DNA of 64,000 nucleotides from Varroa destructor (Eukaryota; Arthropoda; Arachnida; Mesostigmata; Varroidae): positions 19,237,509 through 19,301,508 of the forward strand of contig NW_019211458.1 in the NCBI RefSeq assembly GCF_002443255.2. The letters are read 5' to 3'. Both the position numbers and the translations under genes were made by a program. Shown in pieces: positions 12,556-24,717 of the stretch; position 1 is the stretch's first letter; each line of letters begins with the position of its first letter. The notes beneath the pieces are model-generated. The model was not told where the DNA came from. It saw only the letters and a program-made list of their open reading frames with translations, and did not search any database.

Positions 12556-14034
12556 GTATGTACTGTGTGACAGGGAATCTGTGGTCATTAGTTATAGGTA
12601 GATATTTACCTATCAAGTCACATCAAAGAATTACTTTACTAGCGGCTCGGTTTTCGGGCTAAAAAATATGGATTAATCTGAGAGAGCCGTTCAGAGGCAA
12701 GGATGATTCTAATTATGGTGTGAATAACCAGACCGAAGAAAATAGGGGATAAGATTATATTCAAAAGTCTTAATCGTAATTTGAATTGAAATCGTAGTGA
12801 ATGTTAATGGCCTACCACTTTTGTAGTTTTTGTCTAGATGCAACGCAGATTTTCACATAGAGTTTGTTAAATGTTGGATTTTTAACGCAAGAATATGTGT
12901 CATTAATTATTCTGTGTGTTATTAATTATTAAACGATTATCAATAGGTAAAACTAGTCAAACGATTTTTATAATTCGTTGGACACACGCCCACCGTTATT
13001 AGCAGCGATTACTTGTGGCCGTAGACACGCAGCTCTGCAGCCGCCGTGGTGGTGCGTGTTTACACATGAAAGTCCGCGCAAAAAGCTGGCACACCACGGA
13101 ATGTGCTAGACTCTTTTCTTAAAACAGAGGATTGATGCCACCTAAGGTGGGCATGAAGTAACTCAAATTGGCGCCAAAGGCAATACCAAGCAGTTACACA
13201 CACTCTTTGACAGTCCACCTTATCATAATCGCCAGCTATTGCTTCTATAGCGCCGTTTCTTTATTCGGGTCAACGACACAGCGGGAGGATGGACCAACTG
13301 GCTGTTGTCAGCAGCGGCCAAAGAACACAGTGGGAGCGTAATCCAAAGCACGTGCATGACGTAGCCGACGAACGTGCACCAGTTAAACGTCGCTGCGTTA
13401 ATCATGCTACGGAGGAACGCGCAAAGAGGGCAGTATCGTAGTAGTGCTACTCCCCCTGTTATGCTGCCATGGACCCGACGGCTTCGTTCTGCATCAAGGA
13501 GATCGGAGGACAACACTAGCCGTGGAGACGCCGGCGACAATCATAACGATGAAGGGGTGAGTCGTTCTGCGAAAGGCTGCAGGCGAATGCGCGACTTCCA
13601 CGTCCAACAGCAGTAACGGGAAGTTCTTACAGTTTTTAGGGGCTGCGTTTCCTCTGCTACAGTTCGTAATCGTGCCGCTCGCGGTAGCGAGTTTCCCTAA
13701 TGCAGACGACACTGAAAACTTGAAAACAAATTGTCTCATTGAAGGAGCAGGCCGACCGGCCGCCGCCCGCTACGGTAACGCTCGCCGCGGTTTCCCTTTG
13801 TGGAGCGGTTACGGACACAGGGTAACTATAGAATAGAAGAAAGAAGGACGGCAAGTGGGAAAACGAGCTTCTCTCCCTTTTTCCCAGACTTTTTCCTGAA
13901 TTATAGCGGTGATCTCTGATGCGTATATAGTTGATTACAAAGCCTGCTACTACTACGCTCGAAGCAGCAAAGCAAGCACAGACAAAACATGGATTAATTT
14001 TTCGGTCGCTCTAACGGCACCGCTTTAATGGTCC

Positions 14035-14072
14035 ACAATCACTTCACGAGGTTTCCACTGTAAAGTGATTGT
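14035..14072. repeat. 10-bp inverted repeat with 18-nt loop
   Basis: ACAATCACTT at 14035-14044 is exactly complementary to AAGTGATTGT at 14063-14072, with 18 nt between. This is a modest stem-loop with no other structure around it. Confidence 0.6.
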
Positions 14073-16689
14073 AGAAGGATATTCTTTCTGACCTTGGCTT
14101 GAAAAAATGTCACCCAGCACTTACATAAAGAAGTCCTCTTTGTTAGACTTTTCTATACGATCCTAATGGGAATAAATAGTGAGTCATATGTCATTGGATT
14201 TGTCGCACCTCGTACTAGGATTCGGCTTTTCTTAAACCGGAAGCAGTGATATGTTAACTTCAAGGTGCGCCTTGGATATTTTGTTCCCGATTTTCATACT
14301 GTGATCAGCATGTGCACATCTGATGTTTACTGATTTTGCGTGGACCGAATACAAACTTCATAGTAGAGTGAAAGTCAATTCTTGAACTAAAACACGTGTC
14401 AGCCCCCCACCTGATCTCGACTCTTTTCGTTTTCCATTTTGTTCTTTCCTACCTCTGTTTTTTTTATTGAATCACTTTCTCAAGTAGAGAAATCTGTTTC
14501 TGGAAGACCGAATCCTGGATACCCTAGAAGGCGGATAGCAGACCGACGTCTGCTAGTCGAAGCAGTGTCAATCAACTTAGTCGAAAGTATTCACTGCCAG
14601 CTTAGAACTAGAACCAACCTGACTGCCAAAGGCCTGCTAACCTAAAGCAAGGCTTTGTTGTGCTCTGAACGCGAATGAAACGAACAATGGAAGGATTTTT
14701 TGATTCTGGAGACTTGATTTGTTTTTTTTGTTTGTACGTCGAAACAATTTATACGGCTACCAGTCACCAGTTACGATGCCGGCCAGCGATCAGAGCATCG
14801 TTTAGTGCACGTATTAAGCGGTGCAGACATATCCGGCCATAATGGTCCAAGTCGATCCCTAGACACTGTTTATAGTCGTTTCGAAGCGTGTTATATCCTA
14901 CTGAACTACAACGGCCTGCTAATGGATCCTACAAAGATGGTTTGGCCTCGTTTCTGAGCTGCACTTCGCCTTGCTGGTTCAGGGGTGGCGGCAAACGAGG
15001 TGCTGACCGCAATATCTTCTTTCGACGTAACTTGACCGAATGTTCTGATATACCTTGCCTTTTTCGTGCTTGGAGAGGTGTGGTGGGCTTTGACGCCCAC
15101 GCCCATGAACCAGCCTGCTGGTACTCGGGTAGGGACCTACACGTCGTGCTTTTCCATAGCAATAGGACAGTTATACGATCACCAAGATTTGTGCGACATA
15201 CACTAGTGCCATAACAAAAGAGGCTAAAAGACTAGACTTGACCAGACCAGCGGAGACGCGGCGAAGGCCGTCCAACAATTTACGCGACGCAAAGACTACC
15301 GCCGGCGTAATATAGGAACCAGAAACAGTTTACGCAGAAAGACTGAGATCGACTGGTGGGTAGGCTGCCGGCCAAAGCAAGTAAAGAGGGTACCAAGGCA
15401 GCTCCATAACGTGTAGTATAGGCTAGAAGCAGTATAGTAGTAGTTGCGTTTGCCAGCTCCGACGATGCTAAGGACACGACCGACAGGCTGAACGACTAAG
15501 CGGTTGTATTGTCACTGAATTTACGGGTTACTCTGACGCTGGGGTTTGGCCGTTGAAGCATCCGGTGTTGGGTAGCTACCCACGACGAAGACTGACTGAG
15601 CTGGCTGTTATAACCACCTGGATGTGGTTTGGCTATTGAATAGCAAGATATCCTGATCATAAGTGCAATATGCAGTTGTAGCAAAACTATTTTGCTAGTT
15701 TTCTCTCGTCAAACTCCACCTTGGTGACCGCACATGATGATGAGATGCTGCGTTCGTTCACTCATAGTACTTGAATAGCGCAAGAAATCTAGAAGGACAA
15801 TGAATTTACTTTGTATACCTCAGTAGGTAGGCATATTGCTTAATTCAGTATAATTGTACACCAAACACCAATGATTAGCTTCCTAGAATAGCTAACTAAT
15901 GTCATTTTGAATGTACAATTTTTCCATAGTTGATTCTGAGCTGTTTTCCTTCTGTGGTAGATTTCGGTAAGGCTGTGTAGAATCGGTTCAAGTACACATC
16001 AGGAAGTGAGCGCTCGGTATGGGCCTGTTGAATATTAGTGCAGGGTTAGACTATATATCGATTTTGGGCCTTACTCGTTTTGCCGGCCATGTTGCATTCA
16101 CAGACAATTTCTCATTCAGCAGACGTATAGTGTAATAGGTAACCGCTGCTGATTTCGAACATATCTTAACACCTACCATATCCGGCAACCGAAAGTCTGG
16201 AGGATGTTCGACGTTTCCGCGGCAATGGCCATGAATATGCAGATTAATCATCCGAACTACGTGGCAACTTCACATCGAATTCGATAGAGACCCATATTTT
16301 TTTAAATGTACTTTTTATCAAACAAGAAAAACATATGGGACACGCTGTAGCTAGAAGTTTTTTCGTGTACTCGAACGCCATCCCCAGCAATAGGCTGCTC
16401 TAAATTAATTATAATCTAATCAAACCTTTACTGTCTGTGTCAGAATTTGAGTGAATTTTATATCAGTATCGGCATGCGTCTTTGGCTGCCCCGAAAGAGA
16501 TATACTTAGTAAGAGAGATAGAGAGAAGATATACGGGGGCTGCGGAGTAGCCAGTTAGCTTCCTTCTGTCCTTCTCACAGTACGGCCTTCAGTTCCAGAT
16601 AGACAGGGCGGGCAAAAAGGGCATCGAAGGTCCACTGCGCTAGCTGCCAAACTGTGCTCTTCCGAACTTCCGAACTTTGAAACCCCTCG

Positions 16690-16708
16690 AAACAAGCTTT
16701 GCTTGTTT
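16690..16708. repeat. 8-bp hairpin with TTT loop
   Basis: AAACAAGC (16690-16697) and GCTTGTTT (16701-16708) pair perfectly around TTT. Short, and possibly chance. Confidence 0.5.
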
Positions 16709-19700
16709 TCTATTCAGCCGTGATCGGGCGTACGGGGCAGCTGGAGACGAGCCTAAGAGGCCGATGGAACCCTGGACGCTTAAGGGGGTGACGGAAAGGG
16801 CTACGGAAGGCTCTTGTCAGTAGTGCTGGTAGTAATAGTTGATAGGAATGCGTGTGAAATATGTACCTGTTTAGGAAGCTCACCTTCATTGCCAATGTGA
16901 ACACTACCACAAGTTGTACTACCGTTACCACCCTCAGCATTGCTAGACCGCACATTGCCTCTGATATCGCCCAAGCCAATCGAGAGTAGACTGGCCAACA
17001 GTCGAGTCAGCAGGCAAGCGCGTCCGAGTACGCCTACTTTACACAGACACACATGCAAACCTACATGCTACACCACAGCCTACCTCTGTGAGTGGTAAAA
17101 CCACACCGCATGCTACCTGATGGCAACACGGCACGCACTACACTGACCTTTATCAAAATTACGTTTTGTTGCCTGTGTTATACTACTCTTGCGGCTGCTT
17201 CTTACTGGCAGAAATCCTACACAAAATTGGCTTCCCCATGCTCGGCCTCTGAAGGAACAGTATAGCATAGTAGCCAGGGGTTTTGTTCTCTCTTCCCGTT
17301 GGTCGGCTTTTGTTGTTCACGCGTTTCGAGTACCCATCTGAAAACAGGCAATGCCTCTGCGGACAGAAAGAGCAGCGCACGGACGGGCTCTTTACGGGTA
17401 GAGTGGACCTTTAAGGAAACTTGAGGTCAGAACGTGGCCTTTTTATGTGATGTGTGCACTGTTAGCTGTGATGGGTAGGTGGTCGATGTTAGGCACAGAT
17501 CCCCTAGCGGCTTCTATTGCTACTACTGCTACTGTTACTAACGTCGTGCCCTCGGAAGGTAGCTTTCGCATGACCCGCCACTTCAGTGCGCGACGAGCTC
17601 TTTCGAGCAAACGGAAGGGCGGTTCCACCGTTCGGGTGGTTCGTTCTATGAAGTGCACGGTGTACGGTCCGTTGGGAGACACAAACACGCTCCCAATCCC
17701 AACTCAATGCGTACTTCAACCCGTCGATCCCTTAGTTCATACCTCTGGAGAGTTCTCTCTCATCGTCCGCATCTGAACCAAGGAACCATCCTCGCGACTC
17801 ACACCGATGCTCTGGGATTCACGTATCGTCGACGCTCGTAGTCTATTTGGCCATTGTGACCTGCTTGGTAGCCAGCAGTCATGATCTTCGTCGTCGTCTT
17901 TTCCGTCGCGACAGTGCGCGTAGTGTGAACAGGACACTCTACGCTCGCCTACCTCTGGCCGTTGCCGCATCCTAACGCCACAAGCCTAATGACCTTTTTC
18001 AGGTCCCCAAGGGTCTGTAAGGACAAAGAATTTGAACTACGTGGCTCTCTCACTAAGCATTGCCATTCTACTTACTCTCATTTAGTCTTTTAACGTTTCA
18101 GAATACGTACACATCTTCTGCTAAACCTTGATGGCACTTTTGTGCATCGGTCCATGTGTGTCTATGGGTTAGATCGTTAATTTGCTTTAACCTGTATAAA
18201 CCCAATAGCAACGAACTGCATTGAGTGAAACAGATCCTGAGAACTATAGAATGGGCCTGGCGGTTCATGACTTTATTGCTCTATTCATTCCGTTTGGTTA
18301 CTGAATCCTGTTCAGTCAGTCACCGTATTCATGTCATGTCGTTCCAGCGACTGGCTTCGGCTCCAAGTGGTTCATTTCTTCATTAAACTTGTTTTGCTTT
18401 GGACCGTCATTGGATGTTCTGCATAAAATCACGAGAAAATAACGGTATCGAGCTTCCCATTTCGCATCCAAGCATCTGCCCCATCGTGCAGCTGGCAGCC
18501 GCCACAATGACTGACTGTCGCCTTTTAGCAATAGCAGGAACCTCCACTGGTGGCTGGGCAGTTTAGCTGGAATGGGTGGTGGCGTTACGGCAGTACCCGC
18601 GTGGCGACAGCAATTTACCTTCGTCTAGTCGCCGTCCTTACCGTCGTCGTTGTCTCTCGTCATGTACTAATGGCCACCGCAGCATTCGACGGGCCTGTCC
18701 TCTTACGTGCTGCTGCAGTATGTTTCAAGGGGGTGCGGGTGTAGAAACAGCGAAGGGGACCGTGCACAGGGCTGTACTGCTGCAAAAAACCGCTTGTTAG
18801 TCGACCTCTCGGGTGGCGCATGTACACCCACTCAGCCATGGCTGGCTGGTACGCGCACTAGCACCCGTAGCTAAACAGAGGCAACTGCCTCTCCGGCCAT
18901 CGTGCCGAGGTGTGGTCTCGGTTGAGGGCGCAAGTTGTTTGTCCCACAGACGTCTCCAATGCCCCAGTAAAACCGTGTGCCTTTCCGCTTATTCCACTTT
19001 TCCTCCCCTCACCCCCACTTCTCTCCCATTTTGCTGGAACCATCTTAGTCCTTTGTCCCAAAAGGGAGTTGAGATGAACAGAAGCAGAGCAGAGGAACAT
19101 GGCAGCTATTCGGCTTAACTAACTACCCGACAACCCGACCCGCTGTCGGCAGTACCTAGCCAGCCGCCACCGTTTTCCAATGTTTGCATTGCTGCCGCCA
19201 GCCAAAAGCTGGCTACAGTAGCAGTTCACTTCCAGTTAACACAGCAGGCCAGTACTGGAAATGCAATGCTCGTCTTGTTGGCGGCAGCAGCGGTAAAGGC
19301 TAAATTTCACCATGTACTCTTGGTGTTTGCCGCACTCTGAGTGGCTTCTACAGTTTGGGCTACCGGTGCTTCTGCCGTCTGTGGTGCCGACTCGGAGACT
19401 AAAGCTGGATGGCAAGCAAGGTATCTGGCAAACTGGCAATGAAGAAGTTGCGTACATCGTGTATGTACATAGATAGACTGCGCTACGAAAGATCTCTCGC
19501 AATAGTGTAGAAACAGCAGCAGTGCAAAATCCTCACCTAGGAATAATTTCAACGTTTTTTCTCTCATTCATTCGTTTCATTTCTGCCATCAGCGCACATA
19601 TGCACGTACATACCGTGGCCTAACCGTTCATGCAGTCATACGTACATACATATATGCACACATCCAGAGAAAAAACAACGGTATATCTTCTGTCAGTGCT

Positions 19701-20429
19701 GTGTGCAGAGCTACAGCTTTACATACTTTGCTCCGAAAGAAAAGAAAAAAACAACGAGAACAGCGTATATCAGCCGAGCACTATGGGATGTAAAAGAGTA
19801 GTTGTGTTTTGCCGTTTGGCGGAAAACGAAAAAGAGTATAATAAAGTGGGAAAGGAAAGAAAAAATGGAGGGTCTCCTTTAAAGATTGCAACCTCAGCTA
19901 CCTTCAGAAAAACGGCGACGCCTTCAGAAAGAAGACGAGGAGGACAACGAAATCGACAACGGCGGCGGATCCGAGAGCGCCGTCTTAGGTATATGTGAGT
20001 ATGTGTTGTGTTCAACTGTACCGCTACATTTCGCTTTTCTGCACTGCACGCGCGTACATGTAGTGGCAGCATGAAATAACACTCGCGCTCATCAGTTATG
20101 CATGAGAGTTCTACTCGTTACGACCTCTTCCTTATCCCTGACACCCTCGTCATCGCCGCGTTCTCTTGTTCCCTTCCTTACGCTCCGAGTAGCTCCAAGT
20201 CGTCCGTTGCAGGACGTTCCTGGGATAGACCCCCCACTGCCAACGTTGCCGCTGTCTCTTCCCCTGTGCTTCGTCGCCATAGTCGCCGCCATGGTCGCGC
20301 CCTTTGAGTCCGACTAAGCCCGAGACGAGTGGTGGTTGTTGGTCGATGTTGGCTGAAGCGGCCGCTACCAACAACTGCATCACTGAACCACGCTGTACTG
20401 CACACCTCCTCATTCATGGAACCTCCTCG

Positions 20430-20449
20430 TTCATGCCCTGGGGCATGAA
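20430..20449. repeat. 9-bp near-perfect palindrome
   Basis: TTCATGCCC (20430-20438) and GGGCATGAA (20441-20449) are exact reverse complements separated by two bases. It lies about 155 bp from the ETS/CRE/ETS element and may be part of the same regulatory patch. Confidence 0.5.
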
Positions 20450-20571
20450 TGGCAACGCAAGCGAAAGCGAAGAGGTAAGGGGCAAAAGTATTAAAAAAGC
20501 GTTCCTTGTATTGCCTCCTCGCCAGATAGAGAGGGAGAGCGAGAGGAGTGCTGTAGCTCGCTGAGACCCAA

Positions 20572-20640
20572 CGAGATCTCGTCCAAAAAAGGAAATGCGA
20601 TTAACGGAAGTACGTGACGTCACCAGTACTTCCGGTTTAC
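20572..20640. promoter_or_regulatory. Promoter-like element: inverted ETS sites flanking a CRE palindrome
   Basis: CGGAAGTAC at 20605-20613 is mirrored by GTACTTCCG at 20626-20634. Between them is GTGACGTCAC (20614-20623), a 10-bp palindrome containing the full CRE/ATF octamer TGACGTCA. The right arm continues into GG (20634-20635), completing an ETS-type CCGGAAGT on the minus strand. The left arm reads ACGGAAGT on the plus strand. A further palindrome CGAGATCTCG lies at 20572-20581. Paired ETS sites and CRE elements are typical of TATA-less housekeeping and bidirectional promoters in animals. No recognisable first exon lies on either side, so which gene it would drive is unknown. The motif geometry is seen directly; promoter function is inferred. 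Confidence 0.4.
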
Positions 20641-23636
20641 TGGCATGGGCATGACTTGTGCGTGTAGCCGCCAGCCACCTCGAGCGAATGAAAGCAAAGA
20701 GGTAGCTTTCTTTCTCTATTTATCTATGTCTGATAATGGAGAAAGCTAATTGTGCGATTTGGGACTCCGGCCTCACTGCATTTTTTCCCATTCATCGTAT
20801 TCAGGTGGTGCATCGCCATTCAAAAAAACATGCGAAATAAGAGGCACCCGGAAAATTACTAATACACCTGTACGAGAATGCGTTTAGGTGTCAAAGTCAT
20901 GCATAGAAGCTTGTAACGAGAGATTCGTTTCAAAGCGTCATGCAATCCATGCATTTTACAATCACCTGACTGACTGAAATCATTGAATACTGTAACATTC
21001 GCATGCTTTGGTAGAATGCGTTAATTTATTCAGGGTACCGGTTTGGGGGTGTTTGTTTCTCTGCCTGGTGAATACAGGGTACCTTATAAATCTATGTTGC
21101 CTTTCTACAAGCTACAGTTAAATGAAAACAGACGCGTGTCAATATGAACACGCTTCAATAACGTGTATATTTAGTGAAACTGCTGTTTGTTTCAACCCAG
21201 TCTTTTTATACGGGACCTAAGCCACTTACAAGTCATTGTCAAACATTCCATCTGTAAACTGTGCGACAAATTTGTTCCTAGTAATCGTGATTAGATCGAT
21301 ATTGGTACTTTAGACCCAGTTCCAACTGTGGACCCTTTGTTTTGCCTCATTAAGATTTTTGTTTAAATACGCGTATAGGTTTCGAACAACGCAGATTGTT
21401 AACCCCGGGCGATCAGAACAGTACACAGTTTCAACGAAGGTCCGTCTAGTGCGAAGACCTTGTACGGTCGATGGCATTTTTAAACTACGCTTGTAGATGC
21501 CAAAACGAAATTATAGAAAAATACCTCTTTAATATCCAACCAGACACAGTATGGCCACATAGAAATTGTGAAGACTGCATGGCTTCTAGGGGTTATTTTT
21601 GTTACTAGACGCAAGTCTATTCTTCCTAAAACAAATCCATGTATTTATCATGACAAGAGGTTCGTGATCAGAATGTAAGCAGAAGGCATCCATTTCCCCA
21701 TACGTCGATCCCCAAAAAATTGTTATCTGTCATTAAGAGGCTTGTGAAAAATCCGAAGAAAATTTCCAAGCCAAAACGGTAGATGAGGTTTTGATTGAAA
21801 AGAATCAAAAACACTTCAGAAATGTACTTAAAGCTATTCGAGATGAGTCTCCACTGTTGATAGAGAAACCAGCGCCTGTTTATGAGGCGAAAATATCTGT
21901 TGCCTCTAGAGTCATCTAGATTGACCCAAACAATTTCCACTAGTTCTAAATATTTTGGCACCCTTTTCTTTCTGTTTGTAAAACTTTCGAGTTATTGCCG
22001 CCCAAACATTTAGATCGGCTGGGTTTTTCTGTGTAACAAATTTGGGCGGAATACTTTCGCATCTAATGCGCACAATCATTACATCTGTCATTTTTGAAAG
22101 GTTCTTTTCGAATCAAGCAAAGAAAGTTTTAGAAACGACTTGCGAGCGTTTTATGCTTTGAACCGAGCTCATTGCCGAATTGAACAGGCACGTACCTCAC
22201 GGACGACCTTGTTGGTTTGCGGAAAAAGATGCATTTTAACACCTCTTTTTACTTAGATAAACCCAAACATCAAAATTACTCAGATTTTATGCTGTCATGG
22301 CATGTATACAATCTAATCCTGTTAAAAAAAAGAATAGTATTTAAAACAAGCAACATATGAGCTAGCACGAATCCGCAACAAACTCCTGAAATACACATCG
22401 TCCTTTTATAGTTCTTAATGGACAGCTAAAAATAGCCCTCCGCATTAATAAGACGTGTATCATATGTGTATGTAAAATAAACCCAAAAATATCAATAGAA
22501 AATAATAAACAGTTGCGAGTTCGTTGTCAAGCATGAGGACCAACCTGTCACTAATTGTTTGCATTATGACCACGTTCACCTATTGGGTTACTTGAGACTG
22601 CCTGGTACGTACATCATTCGGCAGGCTTACATGCATGACACGAGTCCACATTGGTAAGACAAGCAATTTGCAAAAAACAGAGAACAGGAAAACTCATGTT
22701 AGAGATCTTCCTCTGAGAACCTGAAGTTAGAAATAGTAGCTATTTACATGATCTTACATACAACGTATAAAAAGCATGAAAAATCTCCAGCTTGCAGTTG
22801 CTTGCTAGAAACACGCTGCACTCCAATGAAAAAAGCCTGCGCTACACAACCGTTATATACAATAGAACGGTGCATGATCTAGTGACATTAGGAAATATCG
22901 CCGAAGGCAGAAAAGCCCATTGTAAGTAATCTGCTGTTATGTATTAATACATAATAATTCCAAGATTACTGAAAAACAAACGCGTATTATCTATGTCAAA
23001 ATATACCTGTTCAGCTATATGCATCTACTTTTCTAGCGGCTGAAAGGCAAACATCTGGCGTACACGTAGCAAAAAGTATTACAATTTTACATTCTTGCAG
23101 AGTAGATCCATAGTGTTAAACCAACAAGTAGAAACTGTATGAGCATTCAAGTAAACCTCCCACGGGCAGCTATTAGAGGCAGCGCCAGAGCATGGCTGAA
23201 AAAAGCTTGTCGGAAGCGTTTTTGGCTAACCATCGTTGAGAAGCGCGCATTTTAAACACGACATATATAGATTTTCTGATCCTCTAAGTTGAGCTTAATA
23301 ACTGAATCCAAATTGGGTCGCAAGTATCTCGACCCGTCCGCAGGATCATTTACACTCGTTAAGTGTACGTTCATTTTCGTAAGTTATTTTTTTATTGTTT
23401 GTCCTCCTCTTCTTTAATTAAAACGTTTTCACCTATATTTGCTTTTGTAGAAGGCCTCTTAAGAAACGGTATTGCGAGTGGTTCCCTCAAAAGAAAAGCT
23501 ATAGTCAACGTCATACACTAACCTAAACATACGAACATATAAACTAACTAAATTTCGGTAACGTTATGCTCTTGACAAGTGAAAATATTTTTAGCCAGAC
23601 TGCGCCCGTGCTTTATCTGTACTGCTAACGAAAATC
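20641..23636. other. AT-rich non-coding block
   Basis: No gene. The longest frame (about 21668-21961, minus strand, 97 codons) is rich in F, L, I and N as expected of AT-rich noise. I considered a decayed transposase here but found no recognisable catalytic or DNA-binding motif. Contains the palindrome at 22937-22954. Confidence 0.45.
22937..22954. repeat. 18-bp perfect AT palindrome
   Basis: TTATGTATT is immediately followed by its reverse complement AATACATAA, with no spacer. It lies in AT-rich DNA where short palindromes are commoner. It could be a dimeric factor site or chance. Confidence 0.6.
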
Positions 23637-23661
23637 TATATATATGTGTATATATATATAA
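23637..23661. repeat. Interrupted TA microsatellite
   Basis: Two TA runs (23637-23645 and 23649-23660) are separated by GTG. Simple sequence. Confidence 0.85.
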
Positions 23662-24120
23662 GATCTAATAAGGATCCTCTCATAGCCTAAACTAAAACGT
23701 CTTCTGTTTCATATACGACTGCAATATATCTGTGCAGCCTGTACATTGCGTTTGTGGTAATATTCCCCTCTGTGCTGCGATTGTTTCTGTGTTCATTTTC
23801 TTTCGTTACTGTCCTAGCATGAGAAACAGTCATCTTTGTTAGGGTCGCGGCGATGTGCTGCCCTGCAACGCGGTCCCCTAGTCATGACGTTTCTGACTCT
23901 AATTGCCTAGGTTTCGTTGAATTCCCGTTCATTTTCTTTAGTAGTAACAACAGCAACGGCCGCAGTGCGATACTGTCGACTACGAATGCGTCACTAGCGA
24001 TGGTGACAGCAACGGTGAAATTATAGTCAAGAATAATTGACGTGCGGCATGCACTGCTCTTCGACATGCCGACTATTCTATGTCGCTTCATCACCGAATT
24101 TGACGTTCTGACGACGGCCC
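23662..24120. other. Non-coding spacer at the edge of a GC-rich block
   Basis: Composition rises in GC across this stretch. Only short overlapping frames are present and no motif is recognised. Confidence 0.4.
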
Positions 24121-24717
24121 CTATCCCGGCGACATCATCTTCGCCATCTTTACCGGGTTATAAGCGAACAGCACTTTTGGCCAAGCCGCACACTTACGTC
24201 GTCCTCGTGATGAATGGGTCCAAAAGAAAGCGCACGAACTGGCGAAGAGGATAACCGGGAATAGGAAAAAGGGCAGGAAGGAGATTGCTGTGTCGTGCTC
24301 CAGGTGCTGGTGCTGCCGCTGCTGTGTGTGCTGTACATTTGGGTGCTGTCTTTCCTTCTCTCCACAATTTTCTATACGCACTGCCTCCAAGCATCGTGGA
24401 GGACTTTCTTCCCCTTCTTCCCATCGTCCCTTGTCTCCAACGTTATATGTGATGGCGGCGCTACTGCTGGTGTTGCTGCTGTCATCCTTTCTATATCGCA
24501 GCGTCCGCAGACACCCCTGCTCCTGCCTTTGACGTTTAGCTGGACAGTTCATTACCTTTGCGGTGGCAACGAGGGGTCGACACTGGTAGGGATGTGGCCC
24601 CCGAACACCAACCACTATTGCTTTTAGCACAACCGGTACAGCTGCTGCTGCTGCAGCCGCAGCGTCCTTCCTTCTGTCATTTCCTTTCATCTCTGCTTCT
24701 CTATCTATGTCTTTCAT
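24121..24717 (-). CDS. Unassigned 198-codon open frame with a poly-alanine run
   Basis: An ATG (24715-24717 on the minus strand) opens a frame to a TAG at 24121-24123. Residues 19-26 are eight alanines encoded by the complement of a GCT repeat at 24641-24656. The rest contains Gln/His-rich and Ser-rich stretches and one hydrophobic segment (about residues 145-165). I recognise no domain. The opposite strand and other frames are also open for 70-110 codons here, which is typical of low-stop, repeat-rich DNA. Poly-Ala and Gln/His runs do occur in arthropod transcription factors. Without a DNA-binding domain that does not identify it. Probably not a gene. Confidence 0.15.
   Translation of the reverse strand: MKDIDREAEMKGNDRRKDAAAAAAAAVPVVLKAIVVGVRGPHPYQCRPLVATAKVMNCPAKRQRQEQGCLRTLRYRKDDSSNTSSSAAITYNVGDKGRWEEGEESPPRCLEAVRIENCGEKERQHPNVQHTQQRQHQHLEHDTAISFLPFFLFPVILFASSCAFFWTHSSRGRRKCAAWPKVLFAYNPVKMAKMMSPG
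24641..24656. repeat. Short GCT repeat
   Basis: Four GCT units plus GCAG continue into a CAGCCGCAGC variant. Other loose GCT/CTG patches lie at 24300-24330 and 24470-24490, giving the neighbourhood a trinucleotide texture. Confidence 0.8.

Larger units (their letters stand above)
12550..20571. other. Long non-coding block, AT-rich to 13.0 kb, then GC-rich
   Basis: About 8 kb without a recognisable gene. From about 13.0 to 20.6 kb the sequence is GC-richer with frequent CpG, trinucleotide-like patches and many mutually overlapping 60-120-codon frames on both strands. None has a domain or exclusive codon bias. Small inverted repeats are listed separately. A GCCGCCATGG Kozak-like string at 20283-20292 leads only to a 9-codon frame. 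The block could hold regulatory DNA upstream of the promoter-like element at its right edge. Confidence 0.4.

Noticed and set aside
20283..20292. Strong Kozak-like GCCGCCATGG
   Set aside because: The ATG opens only nine codons before a stop and no donor lies within them.
21440..22350. Possible decayed transposase in an AT-rich block
   Set aside because: Conceptual translation in all frames is broken by many stops and shows no mariner, hAT or piggyBac catalytic motif.
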